A stretch of 64,000 nucleotides of DNA from Aselliscus stoliczkanus (lineage: Eukaryota > Chordata > Mammalia > Chiroptera > Hipposideridae), in assembly GCA_033961575.1 (NCBI GenBank), contig CM066730.1, forward strand, positions 156,887,523 to 156,951,522, in the 5' to 3' direction. The notes below the pieces were generated by a model that was not told the origin of the DNA, ran no database searches, and worked only from the letters and a program-made list of their open reading frames with translations. This document shows positions 1-28,300 of this stretch, one piece after another (the stretch's first letter is position 1; each line of letters starts with the position of its first letter). The position numbers and the translations under genes are program-made.

Positions 1-3000
1 AGACACCTCCTCCATGCCAGGCCCCATGCTGGGTGCTGGGGCCACAGATCCAGTCTCTGCCTTCACAGAGCACCTGGGAGCCCAGGCAAGTGGCACCTAA
101 CCCACCCCAGGAAATCCAGGGTGGCTTCACAGAGGAGGTGACATTCCGCTGGGTTTTAAAGAATGAAAGGGATTTCTTCAGATACCGAAATAAGAAGAAG
201 GGCATTCCAAGCAGAGGGAACAATGTGAGAAAGGCCTGGAGCTATTAAAAAAAGCACATTATTGGACAGTAATAGGAAATGGAATGGTTGGAGTGTCAGC
301 CCCATGCAGGGGAAAAGAAGATTGAGAAAAGGAGTAAGGAGAGATAAGGCTCTAGCATTGAGGAGGATTAGGAGCTGGTTTTGAAGGCCCTCACAGCCAT
401 GAGAAAGGCTTAGGACTTTATGGGCAGAGAGGAACCAATGGAGGGTTTTTGGTTGGACAGTGACGTGCTAAGACTTGTATTTTGGAAGAAGTCCTCCAGC
501 TGAGTATAGTGAAATCAGTATCCCAGGAACAAAGTCAGGGAGACCAGGAGGAGGATGCTGCCATTGTCCGAAAGGGCACCCACGGCGGCCTGACTCCTGC
601 AATGGCAGTGAGCTGGGAGAGAAAAAGCAGAACCCATAGGGAGGCGACAGGTGGATGTGGGGTATAGAGGGCAGCGAGGAGTCCAGGCCGAGTCCAGGTT
701 TCTGGATGCCATTCACCAGGACAGAAAAGCAGGTTTTCAGGAGAAAGCATGGAAGAGCTCAGTTGAGGGCATGTGTACATTGGGGCATCTGGGGAGATGG
801 GGATCTGAGCAGTAGGACTGTGAGGTGCCGCCCAAGGTCAGGCAGGGTCAATGTCATCTCTGAGTGTAGAATAGAGGCCTGACCCTCCCCCCACCCCACC
901 ATTCCAGGCCTGTGCTTCCTCCTACCTCTCTTCCCATTCCAGCCTCCATGCCTTTGCTCTGGCTGTTCCCCTCCCCAGAATATCCTCCCCTTCTCTGTAC
1001 AAACCCCACCCACCCCCCCAGCTTGAGTCCCACCTCAACCCAGGGGCTGGAGTGAAGATCTAGGGTCAGAGGTTGAGTGGGGTATGAAAGAGAGGCGGCA
1101 AATGTAGCAGCAAGTGCAGAGATCTGATTTAAAGCCCAGCCATACTGCGAGCTGGCTGTGTGACACGGGATATGTCACTTTCTCTCTCCAAGCCCCAGTT
1201 TCCTACCCTCTCAGCGGAGAATAAGAAAAGGCCCTTGAGTGGCACGATGGTTAAGTGCTGGCTTGGGACGCCAGCAGCCCCGGTTCGGTCTCATATACGA
1301 GGGCCAGTGACACTGCCCTCAAAAAAAAAATAAAAGGCCCTTGTCCCCAGGGAGCTTATAGTCTAGAAAGGGCCATAAGGGAAAACAGGACCAGTGACTT
1401 TAGAGGTGTATCCAATGCCTTGAATATGCACCTGAGAGTTTATGGAGAAAGATTTAGTGGTGTTTTCTCTGAGCCTTGAAGACAGTGGAGACAGAGGCAG
1501 AAGAGGGCACTCCAGGCAGAAAGAATGACCTGAGCAAAGGCTAGGAGGTAGAAAGTTCAGGGTGTGTTCAAGGAAGAATGAGTGTCCAGATTCTGGTTTC
1601 TGAGTCAACAGCCCAGGGGCTTTTTGTAAGCGGGCAGCCCGAGCCCAGCAGCCTCCAGTAAACACCTATTTGCACAATCAAGGTCACACACAGGGACATG
1701 TTTGCACAATGACCTGTTTGCACAATCTCAGCCGAACTGCTCTATTCCAGCCAAACCAGCCCCTGGCGGACAGACGAGCACAGCTGCCACTTCCGGACAT
1801 TCACCCTGCTCCTACCAGGGCCTCCCTGGAACTGGTAGCCCCTAGACTCACCCAGCAGCCCCACACATCACAGGCAATAATAGAAATGGAAACGATCCAA
1901 CCCTCAGCAGGGCTGCCGAGAATGGGGTTCCCTCCCCAGGGCTCCCTGACTGGGTTTCCAGCCCACAGAGGACACTCTGTCCAATAGAGGAGGGGGTGGG
2001 GTCAGGAAAGCTGAAGGAGGAAGTATCCACAAAGCAGACACTGAGTATGCATGGAGGGGATGACTCCACATCCGTCTCATGCTTGTCACCTCACCAGAGT
2101 AAACATTTATTGAGCATTTACTATGTGCCTGGCTCTGTTCCACAAGGCTCACATGCATTATTTCACCGATTTCTTACAAGAATCCCATGAAGCAGATACT
2201 ATTATTATCATCATCTGAAAGATGATGAAACTGAGGCTCAAAGAGGGTAAGCAACTTGCCCAAGGTCACACAGCTAGTTAGTGTCAAACCCAAGCAGTCT
2301 GATTCCTCACCCCTGCTCTTAACCTCTCTACACTCTGATGCCACACCTCTGTGGAAAGTTCTTCCTTAAACCTAACTTTTGTTTCAGCATCTGCAGCTCC
2401 ATTTCCTGGTACAGGCCCTCGGTGGAGAATAGGAACACGGATGAGATCAGTAAAATCTTGTTCTGACATATTCAACTATGCAGGGGGGAAAAAAAGAAAG
2501 GAATTTTGTTGAACATTACTGCATGCTGGTTAATGTACGAGGCTGCATACCTCCCGTAGCTCATTTCATCCTCACAGGACTCCTGGGAGGAGTTTCTATC
2601 TCTGTGCCAGATAAGGGAACGGAGGCTTGGAGAGGGTAAACAACTTGAAGTTTCCGCAAACCCAGCAGATCTGCACCTGAGAATCCCCTGTGGGGCCTGC
2701 GCTGTGCTGAGGCTGCAGGCAGAGATGAAAGCGTGGCTTCTGCCCTCAAGGAGTTCACAGTCTAATGGAGGAGGCAAACAGCCAATAGCCCACTGCACTG
2801 TTACGGGATTACAGAAGAGGGAGGGGAAGGCACCTGACCCAGCCGGGAGGGATGCTCAGCGCAGACTGGAAGTCAGAGTGAGCTGCATCAGAGGCAGGAT
2901 TCAGCCAGATGGAGGTGACAGGAGCAGCAAGAGCAAACAAGAGGTGCTCCAAAGCCTGAGGCAGGCAGGGAAACACAAGCAAATTCTGCACGATTAGAGC

Positions 3001-5200
3001 AGGAAGGGGTGCGTCTGGGGAAATGGAGGCAGATAAGGCAGGAGAAAGGGGCGGGCTAGATGATGGGGTATCTTGATTGTCCAGTTAAGAGGTTAGGATG
3101 GGATGAAGGAACTCTGAAAAAGGGGCTCCAGCATGGTCAGACGTGGGGAGGCTGGGAAGCTGACAAGAGTGGAGGGAGACAGCCCAGAGCAGGAGCCCAG
3201 CAGGCAGGCTGTGGCACGTCCAGGTGAGGGACGGGGGAGGCCTAACAAGGGCAGGGAGAGGAGATGGATTTCAGGTTGTAGACATGACAGAGCTCCGTCA
3301 AGGCAGAAACTAAAGCTGCTTTTGCACATCATTGTGCACCTGCACCTGCTCTAGAACCGTGTTTGTTGAGTGATGAACAAAAGGCCCATTCTCCTTCATT
3401 TGGAGCTGATTGGATGTGGGAGTGTGGAGAAGGGGGTGTGAGGGATAACTCCTAGGTCCCTGGTGGGGTGACTTAGGGGAGTGGGGATGGTGCTGTAATT
3501 TACCAAGATGAGGCATGTGGGGTCTGGGGACAAGTTTGGTGAAATGGAGGAAGATTTATCCAGTCAATCCGTCATTCAACAATTATGTAATGAATGCCCA
3601 CTCTGTAACAGGCAGGGTTGTAGACACTGCAGATAACATTTTAAACAAAACAGACTAAAAGCCTTGCCCTTATGGAGCTTCCATTCTACTGGGAATTGAG
3701 GTGGGGGCAGAAGGTGAAAAGGGATGTGGGGAGAAAGAGAACTAAGGAGTGGGGAGTTGCAATATTTTTAAAGGGTGGTCAGAGAAAGTCTTGATAAGAA
3801 GGGGACATTTGAGCAAAGACCTGAAGAAGATGAGGGAGTAATCTATGACATTATTTGGGAGGGGAAGGAGAAGGGGAAGGAATTCAGGCAGAAGAAACAG
3901 CCAGTGCAAAGGCCCTGAGGCAGGAGAAAGCTGACCATGTTTGAGAAACAACAAGGAAAACAGAATAGCTGGAGCAGAACAGCAAGAGGGAGAATAACAG
4001 GAGAGGAATGAGGGAAGGAATGAGGGGCCCCAGGTTGAATAGGAACTTGTAGATCATTGAAAAGGCTTCAACATTGAGTCTGAGTGGGGTTTGGGCAGAG
4101 GGTGACAGAACTGATTTTTGTTTGATCAGTATCACACTGGCTGCTGAAGGAACAATAGACAGGTAAGGGGACAAGGATGAATGGAAGTAGGAGACCAGAG
4201 AAGGGGCCATTGTAGTGATCTAGGTTTAAGTGATACTTACATTTTCCAACTTTTTATCATGAAAATATCCAGACATAGAACCCACTTGACCTTTATAGTG
4301 AATATCTGTGAGTTAATGGGATTTGCTGAGCCTGGGGGAGCCTATGGGACATCTCAGGAAAGTTGCCACAGACAGGTGGGTATTTTGATCCAGAACCAAA
4401 ACTTCAGCCCAGGTCTGGTCCATCACACCAGACTCAGGAGCCCATTTCTTCTAAAAGGATCATACATTATGGACACTCTGCTAGTCAGTTGGTACCTAAC
4501 CTTTATTGGGTCGTAAATCCAATAAACTATGAACAGTCTGAAACTTTTTCAGAAAAATGCACAGTAAATTATAAACAATTGCAGGAGAATCATGAATGTA
4601 GTCGATGAAAGACATAAAATGTAGCCTATTTCGCTCAATCAAAAAAATGTTCAATGTAACAGAATTCTTGTAAGTAAATGTTACTATTTTCTAGTGAGCA
4701 TATGAAGACCCTAAGCCTCACAGGTCATCCCGCTGTGGTCCCAGAGTCCTCATGTCTCCATCTGCCTGTCCTAAGGGCAATGGTGGAGAATATATAGTGA
4801 AGAGGGGGCAGCGAGGAAGGTGCTGCATTACCCAATACCCTGTTACCTGGAGGCTGCCCCCTTGAATATTGTGAGGATCAGGGCCCCAGAAAAGAGGCTT
4901 AAAGCTGAGTGAGACTTCAACCCAGGGTCTGTCTCTGAGCAATGCTCCCCCAGCGTGAGGGCCATGGGATGGCATCCAGGGGTTGGAGCCTGGGCCCTAC
5001 CGGGCCTCAAAGCTTTGAGGTCAGGAAATCCGGAGACAGAGGAGGGGGACACCGTTGCCACATCCCCCTCGCCTCTTTAAGACCCCCAAGGCAGGAAAGC
5101 TGCCTTGGCCTCACCAGCTTCCCTCCCAGGCTCCTTCCTGGGAGGAAGGGGCTGCTGGTGCTGCAGCGACAGGGCCAGGGAGGGAAGGAGGCTGGGCAAG
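1..5200. repeat. Intergenic DNA upstream of CSF3R, patchwork of L2 and MIR
   Basis: No gene is visible here. The stretch is largely old LINE-2 in reverse orientation (about 1-880, 1345-1610, 2690-3320 and 3560-4235). These pieces show the reverse L2 phrases 'gaggtgacatt', 'gtgcaaaggccctgaggcagg' and 'cactggctgctg'. MIR fragments lie at about 1085-1230 (forward) and at 2096-2335 and 2510-2690 (reverse, with 'gatgaaactgaggctcaaag' and 'cttgcccaaggtcacacagc'). About 4240-5000 is not recognised. The short open frames on both strands match no family I know and fall on repeats. Confidence 0.75.
1239..1332 (+). mobile_element. Rhin-1-like SINE, 5'-truncated
   Basis: A tRNA-derived SINE: 'gatggttaagtgctggc', a GGTTCG B-box-like segment, 'gagggccagtgacactgccc' and a short A-rich tail. 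The target site duplication AAAAGGCCCTTG occurs at about 1227-1238 and again at 1333-1344. Confidence 0.85.
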
Positions 5201-5260
5201 TGTTGCAATCCACAGCCCCTGGGCTTGTCAGAGGCCAAACCATTAACGACAGGGCTGGGG
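5195..5260 (+). promoter_or_regulatory. CSF3R: CSF3R proximal promoter with C/EBP-type site
   Basis: TGTTGCAATC at 5201-5210 matches a C/EBP element (half-site TTGCAAT). The human CSF3R promoter is known to depend on a C/EBP site about 50 bp upstream of the start and on PU.1 sites in the 5' UTR. A GGAA core (AGGAACTT, near 5287) lies downstream in the predicted first exon. No good TATA box is seen. The TSS near 5250 is inferred from spacing, not observed. Confidence 0.6.
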
Positions 5261-5357
5261 AGAGAAGTGGGACAGCCGCTGTTTTCAGGAACTTGCCTAA
5301 AGAAGAGAGCAGAGACCACGAAGGCCAGGGGGCGGCTGCCGGCCTGCAGGCTCCAGC
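5253..5357 (+). other. CSF3R: CSF3R non-coding exon 1 (5' UTR), 5' end approximate
   Basis: The segment around 5275-5345 ('ttttcaggaactt', 'agagagcagagaccac') resembles the start of human CSF3R mRNA as I remember it. It ends at a strong donor, CCAGC|GTGAGT, with GT at 5358-5359. The 5' boundary is a guess placed about 50 bp after the C/EBP site. No ATG here fits the receptor reading frame. Confidence 0.55.
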
Positions 5358-8300
5358 GTGAGTAGGGGAGCCCCAGGGAAAGCTGAGCCTTGGCCTTGAT
5401 GGGGTCCTGGAGTCCCAGAGCCACTCCCAGCCCTCAGCTCTGCCAAGTGCCTGTATTCAGGGGGCCTAGGCCTGGGACCACGGTTCCTGCCTTTAGGGTT
5501 TGTCCTTTGGAACCAGAAGCCCTGGACAGAGTCTCTTTTTCCAGGGATTTCCGCACTTTTGGGAGGCGGGGGGATTACATCAGGGAAGTCACAAACAGCT
5601 GAAATTTCTTTGGGAACACCAAGCCCAGGAAAGGGCGCAGTTGTTATCCCTCTGCATGTCTCTGTCTCTCAGAACCTGTGTGTCTCCATCTCTGTCTATT
5701 TTACTCTCCATTTCTCTTTCCTCCTCAGCCCCTCTCTGGCCTGCCTGGGCTCTGTGCCTCTGTCTCTCACATTTCCCTCTGTCTCTTGAATCTTAAACCC
5801 TCTTGGGTGTCTCTGGCTTCTCAGCCTGCGAGTGAGTGCCTTGGTCTCTATGTCAGCATCCTTGTCTCTTGGGCTCTTTTCTCTCCCTGTCTGTTAGCAT
5901 CTCTCCTACCTCAATCTTTATCTCCATGGGTCTCTCCGTCATTTTGGTCTGTGTGTGTACTTCACTTTCTTACTCTTTCTGCCTTCTGACTCTCTTTCTC
6001 TAAGCCACACCTGGAAAGTCCTCTCCCTCCAGCCCTCCTCCCTCCGGCCCTCCTCCCATGGAAAGAATCTACAAAGAAAGGAGAGAGGGGTGTGAACTGG
6101 AGAAGGGAGAGCGAGGGGGGTGTAATACAGTGACTCTGAGGGACAGAGTCAGGAGAGCCCAGCAGAGATGGCTGGAGTGAAGGGGAGACTGAGGAGCCAA
6201 GGAGCTGGAAGTAGGGGACCCAGAAATGGGGTCTTGAAACCATGTAGCATGACACAGACAGAAGCCAGGTAACAGCCTGTGGAGGCTGTGACCACACTGA
6301 GCCATCTTGGGTTCCATGAGGTGGTGCCCTGATTCTTGGCCCGTGAAAATAACATGGCCATTGATTGCTTCCTCCATGAGGGCTCCGTGCGAAGCGCTTT
6401 TATCACAGATCATCCCCTTTCACCCTCACCACAACCCTGAGAAGTGGGTACTGTTATTATCCCTTTTTTACAGATGGGGAAACTGAAGCTCAGAAAGACA
6501 AAGTAACTTGCCCAAGGTCACAAAGCTGGTAAGTGGCAGAGATGGGGTTCAGATCAGGTGGTCTTACTCACACCTGGGCTCCCAACCTCTCTGCATATTA
6601 GCTCCCCGAGAGGAGACCATGTTCCAACAGGCCCCACATCCCACTCAACTTGGCTGGGGGGCACCCAGGGCTGCTTTAGGGGACCAGAGATTGATGCCAA
6701 ACATGCCAACACCCAATACCCAGCCTGGCTTCTCAAGGTTTGGGACTTGGCTGCCCATTATGGACAGGAGCCAGTGGTGAAGCGGTCCATCTCTGGACAT
6801 AGGCTGAGCCTGAAGCTGACCTGTGCTAGGGTAGCAGGCCTGGGTACGACTGAAAGATACAGAGATGGAAACCAGTATCCCAAAATCTGGGCTGAAGAGG
6901 CTAAATCTTCCCCAACAAATGTGTGTGTGTGGAGGGGGGATAATCAAACTGGTATGCTACAGTAAGAAGATTGCCAACAACTGATTGGTAGACTGGAGAA
7001 ACTCTTATGCAAATTTCTCACTGCACAAAGCTATCCAACTAAGGGGCCAGTGGAGGCTGAAATCCAGCCTGGTCTCCAGTTGTCAGGTCCTAGTGTGGGG
7101 CTGCATCTGTCCAGAGGGAGGGATGCTTTTTTCTGATTTGCAAAAAAGGGCCTTATAGGCTAGCAGTCACCTAGTATCCTGATACTGCATGTAGACAGAC
7201 TGGGGGGGTTGGGTAAGGCCCCTGCAAGAGCCTTGGGTATCTTGGCAGTTCTTTTTCACACCTGTCTGAGAGGGAGAGAAGCACAGGGGATCTGCTGGGA
7301 CACCATCTACCTGTATGTGTTCGTGAATATACATGCAGGCTGGTCAGAGATTCCCACTGGCCTGCCACCAAACATGTCAATTAGTGCTGGATGGTTGGTG
7401 CCTGGCCCAAGAGCATGAGCAGAGTGGAGGGTTAGGCTAGAAGCCCAACCCAGCAGTAGAAACCTCTGCATGCTTCCTGAGATTGGAACCGATGCTCCCT
7501 CCATCCAGGCACTGTCGCCATGACTATAAGAAGCTTGGCCCCAGAAGGCCTACAGAGGTCTGTGCCCAGAATTGGGGTGTATTAGACCCTTTGTGTACTC
7601 TCCTGATCTCCTTTCAGCCCACCTTTCCCTCCAGCCATCTCTGTGGCAGCCAGCTTCCCACAGGTGTAAGCTGGCAGCCGTTGGCCTCAGTTGTTCCATG
7701 GGCCCTTTCTGCCAGGGATCATCGCTGATACTTTTGGCGTGGCTCACCCAAGAGAGGATGCCTTGTACTCATGCAGGTGCAACCCGGATGTGCCAGGAGG
7801 TTAATACCCCAAGAAACATCCATTGATGTTTCATTGATAGGGACCAAATGTCCTCATCCTCCCTCCGGCCCATTCAAGGGATGAATTGTTCCTTGGGTGG
7901 ACAGTTCTGAGGTATGTCCTGCTCAGCTCCTTGAAAAATTCCAGCAGGATTGAGTCCCAATTGTCCACAGAGGTGACCAGCTCGAAGACGTGCCTTTGTG
8001 TTGGTTTTCCTGTTTCATTCTCCCTACTCCCTCGCTCTGTCCCTGGGACTTCCATAAAATAAACTAGCTGCATGCAAGCCCTCATCTCAGGCTCCTCTTT
8101 GTGGAGGAAACCCGACTAAGACAGAAAGAAGGGGGAAGAATGCTATTCCTTGCTATTCCTTTCCCTGTTGTCTCCTGGAAGGTAAGTATAATAACAACAT
8201 GGCTATCAATTATAATCACTTCCTATGTTCCAGGCACTGTGCAAAGCCCTTGAGCTGTGTCATTTCGTGTGCAGTATAGGCTGTTATCTCCGTTTTGCAG

Positions 8301-8432
8301 ACAAAGAAACTGAGGCTCACAGGGGTCAAGTACATAACTTGACCACTCTGTAACCACACTGTGGCAGAGCAAGGATTAAGCATAGCTTTGACTTCAAAGC
8401 TCAGGATCTTAACCATCCCCTCTTGCCTCCAG
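5358..8432 (+). other. CSF3R: CSF3R 5' UTR introns
   Basis: These two introns surround the MIR-derived exon at 6474-6528. About 5650-6000 is pyrimidine-rich (CTCTGTCTCT-type). Reverse MIR copies lie at about 6395-6620 and 8195-8420, the second just before the ATG exon. The stretch 6640-7900 has no feature I recognise; myeloid enhancers could lie here but none can be asserted from sequence alone. Confidence 0.6.
6474..6528 (+). other. CSF3R: CSF3R non-coding exon 2, derived from a MIR repeat
   Basis: Acceptor TTTTTTACAG precedes 6474 and donor GCTG|GTAAGT follows 6528. The 55 bp between them are reverse-strand MIR core ('ggggaaactgaagctcag', 'cttgcccaaggtcacaaag'). Human CSF3R mRNA, as I recall it, has the same MIR-like segment joined to GTGAACATC, which is how the ATG exon at 8433 begins here. 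The exon opens with ATG and would give a 10-codon upstream ORF ending in TAA at 6504-6506. Confidence 0.7.
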
Positions 8433-8452
8433 GTGAACATCCAGTTGGCACT

Positions 8453-19143
<10,691 letters not shown>

Positions 19144-19458
19144 GGCTTCCTGGGACACCTCATCTGGGCCTACCTCTTGAAAGTCCTGGACCATCGAGAG
19201 AAGAGGAGAGGGTCAGTATGCCCATCACTAAAGAGCCACCCAACCCCAGGAAAGGCAGAAGGTTCCAAGTCTCCCTCTATCCCTGGCCACTAGCATCCCT
19301 CCCCCACCCCACCTCCAATCCCCATGGGTTGGCCCTCCCACTTTAAAGGTCACAGAATGCTTCCTTTAGCCCTTCCCACTAGCCTCTTGTGCTTATTTCC
19401 TATAATTTCAGTCTCTTAAACTGGTTTATGGTTTATGGTTTTATTTTAAGAAAACCTT

Positions 19459-19572
19459 GGGCTGGCTAAGTGGCACACAGTGGTTAAGCACTGGCTTGGG
19501 AAGCCAGCGGCTCCAGTTCAGGTCCCACATATGAGGGCCAGTGACACTGCCCTCAAAAAAAAAAAAAAGAAA
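19459..19572 (+). mobile_element. Rhin-1-like SINE at the CSF3R 3' end
   Basis: Complete forward short SINE with tail A13G, flanked by AAACCTT duplications (about 19452-19458 and 19571-19577). It lies about 315 bp after the CSF3R stop, close to where transcription should end. Confidence 0.87.
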
Positions 19573-20432
19573 CCTTTGAATGTGCCTGAGTCTCAGTTCT
19601 TTTTCTTTTCAGGGCCCTGGGGTCAGGGAACCTCTATGAATTGTTTATTTGTTTATTTTTCCTTAATTCACTCATTCAACCAGCCCTCACCTAGCATCTA
19701 GGCCCTATGCTGGCAACAGGGACTCAACAATGACTTGCCTCAGTCCATCCTCAAAGAGCTCCCATTCTAGGGGTGGAGACTTGAAAACTGAACACTAGGA
19801 CATGGTGGCCAGGGTTACCTGGTGGGAATCACTGAGTACTGTGGGACCTAGGGACTAGACCTCAGAAAAGAGTAACCTCTGTTAGGAAAATATAATTAAA
19901 AACAAAATCTCTTGCTAATCTAGAAAACCTCTCTACAAGGATACAAGAGAAAGAAAACAGCTTTATTACTGAATGAGCATTAAACCAGAATGTGATGTGC
20001 ATCACAGGCAATCAACTAAAGAGCTTGCAAAGACAGAAAGAAATCTTACCCTTGTATATAGTCAAGTGGATATGACATTTTCTCAAGATAAACAATAACT
20101 AATTCTTAAGCAAGAGGGCTTGACAGCACCATTTGTCACACGGGGTCATCCTAAATTCATCTGGTAAATGGGATAGTCACCTGTGTTTACTAATTGCATT
20201 TATCCAAAGGAACAATAAATTTCTCCTATCTTTATGAGAGGAGGTAGGTTTGCAAGTTGGAGCTAGGCCCAGCTGAAGTTAAGCTCCTACCTTCCCTGCA
20301 GAAACTGAGAGATAGGGACACTATCTTCCTTAATGACTGTATTTCAAAGAGATGGTTCCCAGGTCCTGGAGAAAGACATTCCTGGGTTGTAAAACTGGCA
20401 AGAGGCTTACTTAGCTTTTAAAAACATTTACA

Positions 20433-20562
20433 GGGCTAGCCGAGTGGTGCACTGGTTAAGAGCTGGCTTTGGACACCAGTGGCCCCAGTTCGGATCCCAC
20501 ATGTAAGGGTGAGTGACACTACCCTCTTTAAAAAAAAAAAGAAAAAAGAAAAAGAAAAAAAC
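20433..20562 (+). mobile_element. Rhin-1-like SINE
   Basis: Forward short SINE with an interrupted A-rich tail (AAAAAAGAAAAAGAAAAAA). The target duplication AACATTTACA lies at 20423-20432 and 20563-20572. Confidence 0.87.
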
Positions 20563-21129
20563 AACATTTACATACATGTCAAAAGGACAAAAAGAATTCA
20601 CTATTACAACTATTCTTTTCCTTCTTTTGCACCAGGGAGAATTAAAATTTGTTCTTTCTACTTTTAATTTGTATTTGTCCTTACACCCCTTATTCACAAA
20701 TATTATCACAGCTAATATTTATTGAATGCTCACTACATACCAGGTGCTTCGCACACAACTTCCTCAGTTAATCCACTAACAACCCAAAAGGTAGATACTG
20801 TTATTACCATCCTCATTTGATGGATGAGTACACTGCATCCCAGAAAGACTTAATGACTTGCCCACAGAATCACAGTAAGTAAATGGCTGAGCTGGAATTC
20901 CAGTCCAAAAAGGTCTGATTCCAAAGGTTCGGCGATCTTAACCACCAGGATACGAGTCTGTCAGAGAGGAAGCTGAAACCCAGTAGTTCTTACGGTGTGG
21001 GAATACTAGGTTCAGGTGAGGTTACGACAGGCCCCAGGGAAGCCCCCCAAAATAACCGAGGTCGGAGTCAGGAACGTAGAGTGGTATTAAGAGCGGGATG
21101 CATGCCCGAGAAAAAGTGGCATCTTAGAA

Positions 21130-21373
21130 TGTATACAGCACCGCGCACCAATAACGCGGCCAATCAACCACCAAGTTCACAGGTCGCCCATAACTGCTAA
21201 GCCGACTTCGCTTGATCATCGGAGTCCCGCCTCTCGACCCTCTCGGTCCTCCTCTGCTCGGGTCTCGCCGTGGCGCTCGATTGGTCGAGCCTGAGCCAGC
21301 ATGGCGGCGCCCGTGTAACCCAGTCCTACCGCTAAGGCGACGGCCGCGTCGCCCGCGGGGGTCAGAAGTCACC
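21130..21373 (+). promoter_or_regulatory. MRPS15: MRPS15 CpG-island promoter
   Basis: GC- and CpG-rich sequence running into exon 1, without a TATA box. It has CCAAT boxes at 21148-21152 and 21160-21164 and an inverted one (ATTGG) at 21280-21284. ATGGCGGC at 21301 is a YY1-type element often found at starts of ribosomal and mitochondrial protein genes. The TSS is probably near or just upstream of 21300. Confidence 0.75.
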
Positions 21374-27202
<5,829 letters not shown>

Positions 27203-27264
27203 ATTTTGTTAATGTTATATCTTTCTGCCTTGACAAATACTAGGCGAGATGGCAAGGCTCTTTG

Positions 27265-28300
27265 TGGCCTGAGGAAGGGGAGGGATTCATTCTTTCATAC
27301 AGCTCTGGGATTCCCAGGGGTGTGTGAGGCAGAGTCCCTGCCCTCACCCATCAGAGGACACTCTCTCATAACACACCTCACACACACTCACATAAACAAC
27401 TGCTTGTCCAGGTGGTGTTTCAGGGGAGGCGAGACTGAGCACAGGAGAGGAAGCAATGGCTGGCTGACTCCTGGGTGAGAACACCAGGGGAGTATAGGAG
27501 ATGTCTCTAGAAAGGTAGCTGAAGACAGAGTGGAGTGCCCTGAATGCCATGCCAGCATAATCTGTCAAACAGTAGGAAGCCACTGAAGGGATGTGGCATA
27601 TTAAAAGTGGTGTCTTCTGGGCCGGCCGAGTGGCGCATTGGTTAAGAGCTGGTTTGGGGAAGCCAGCGGCCCCAGTTTGGATCCCACATATGAGAGCCAG
27701 TGACACTGCCCTCTACAGCTAACAACAGCTCCACCTGGAGCTGGGCTGTGCAAGCCCCGGCAATGGTGTGGGCTGCCATAGGCTACAGTGAGTGACTGGC
27801 AGCCAGCATGAGCGGCCAATAGCCCCGGTGAGCGACCATCCAGAGGCCAGCGACTGATCTGCCTCATCCGTGAAGAACGCAATGACGATACCAACATGGG
27901 CCAGTAAAGCAACGTCCTCCACAACTAGACTGAAGAACAAAAAGACAGAAACTTGTTTGTTCCCCTTCCCCGATTCCCCAATAAAATTCTTTAAAAAAAA
28001 TAAAAAAAGTGGTGTCTTCTGAAATTTAGCCCAGCAGCCAGTATGGGTGGAGGAGAGAAAAGAGCAGTAATACAGAGGAACATAGTGATAAGACAGAAAT
28101 AAATGAAGAGATAAATATGAGAAAGATTTTGGAGGAAAAAGCAGAATTTGGTGGCTGATAGGTAATAGGACCTGGAGAACGAGTTGGAAGCCAAGGCTCA
28201 GGTTTCAAGTCTGAGTGGCTGGAGGGAAAGTTGATGAGGTTTTAGAAATATTGAAATTTACAGAAATGGTTGCTCATCAACGTAAAAATGTACAGCAGAT
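27265..28300 (-). repeat. Reverse L2 between MRPS15 and OSCP1, split by a SINE
   Basis: L2 in reverse orientation at about 27265-27605 ('gaagccactgaagggatgtg' near the end) resumes at about 28021 after the SINE at 27619-28008. 28300-28700 is unrecognised apart from a weak reverse MIR at about 28580-28730. Confidence 0.7.
27619..28008 (+). mobile_element. Long Rhin-type SINE (about 390 bp) with AATAAA tail
   Basis: The head and body match the short SINEs up to 'gccagtgacactgccctc'. About 260 further bases follow ('tacagctaacaacagctcca', 'catgggccag', 'ctccacaactagactgaaga') and end 'ccccaataaaattctttaaa'. A perfect target duplication GTGGTGTCTTCT lies at 27607-27618 and 28009-28020. Confidence 0.9.

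Larger units (their letters stand above)
19144..21120. other. CSF3R 3' UTR and CSF3R-MRPS15 intergenic DNA
   Basis: The 3' UTR resembles the human one up to about 19455 ('ctcttaaactggtttatggt'), where a SINE is inserted. No AATAAA is found before the SINE; the first downstream is at 20214-20219. A forward SINE lies at 20433 and a reverse MIR at about 20705-20950. The rest is unannotated. Confidence 0.65.
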
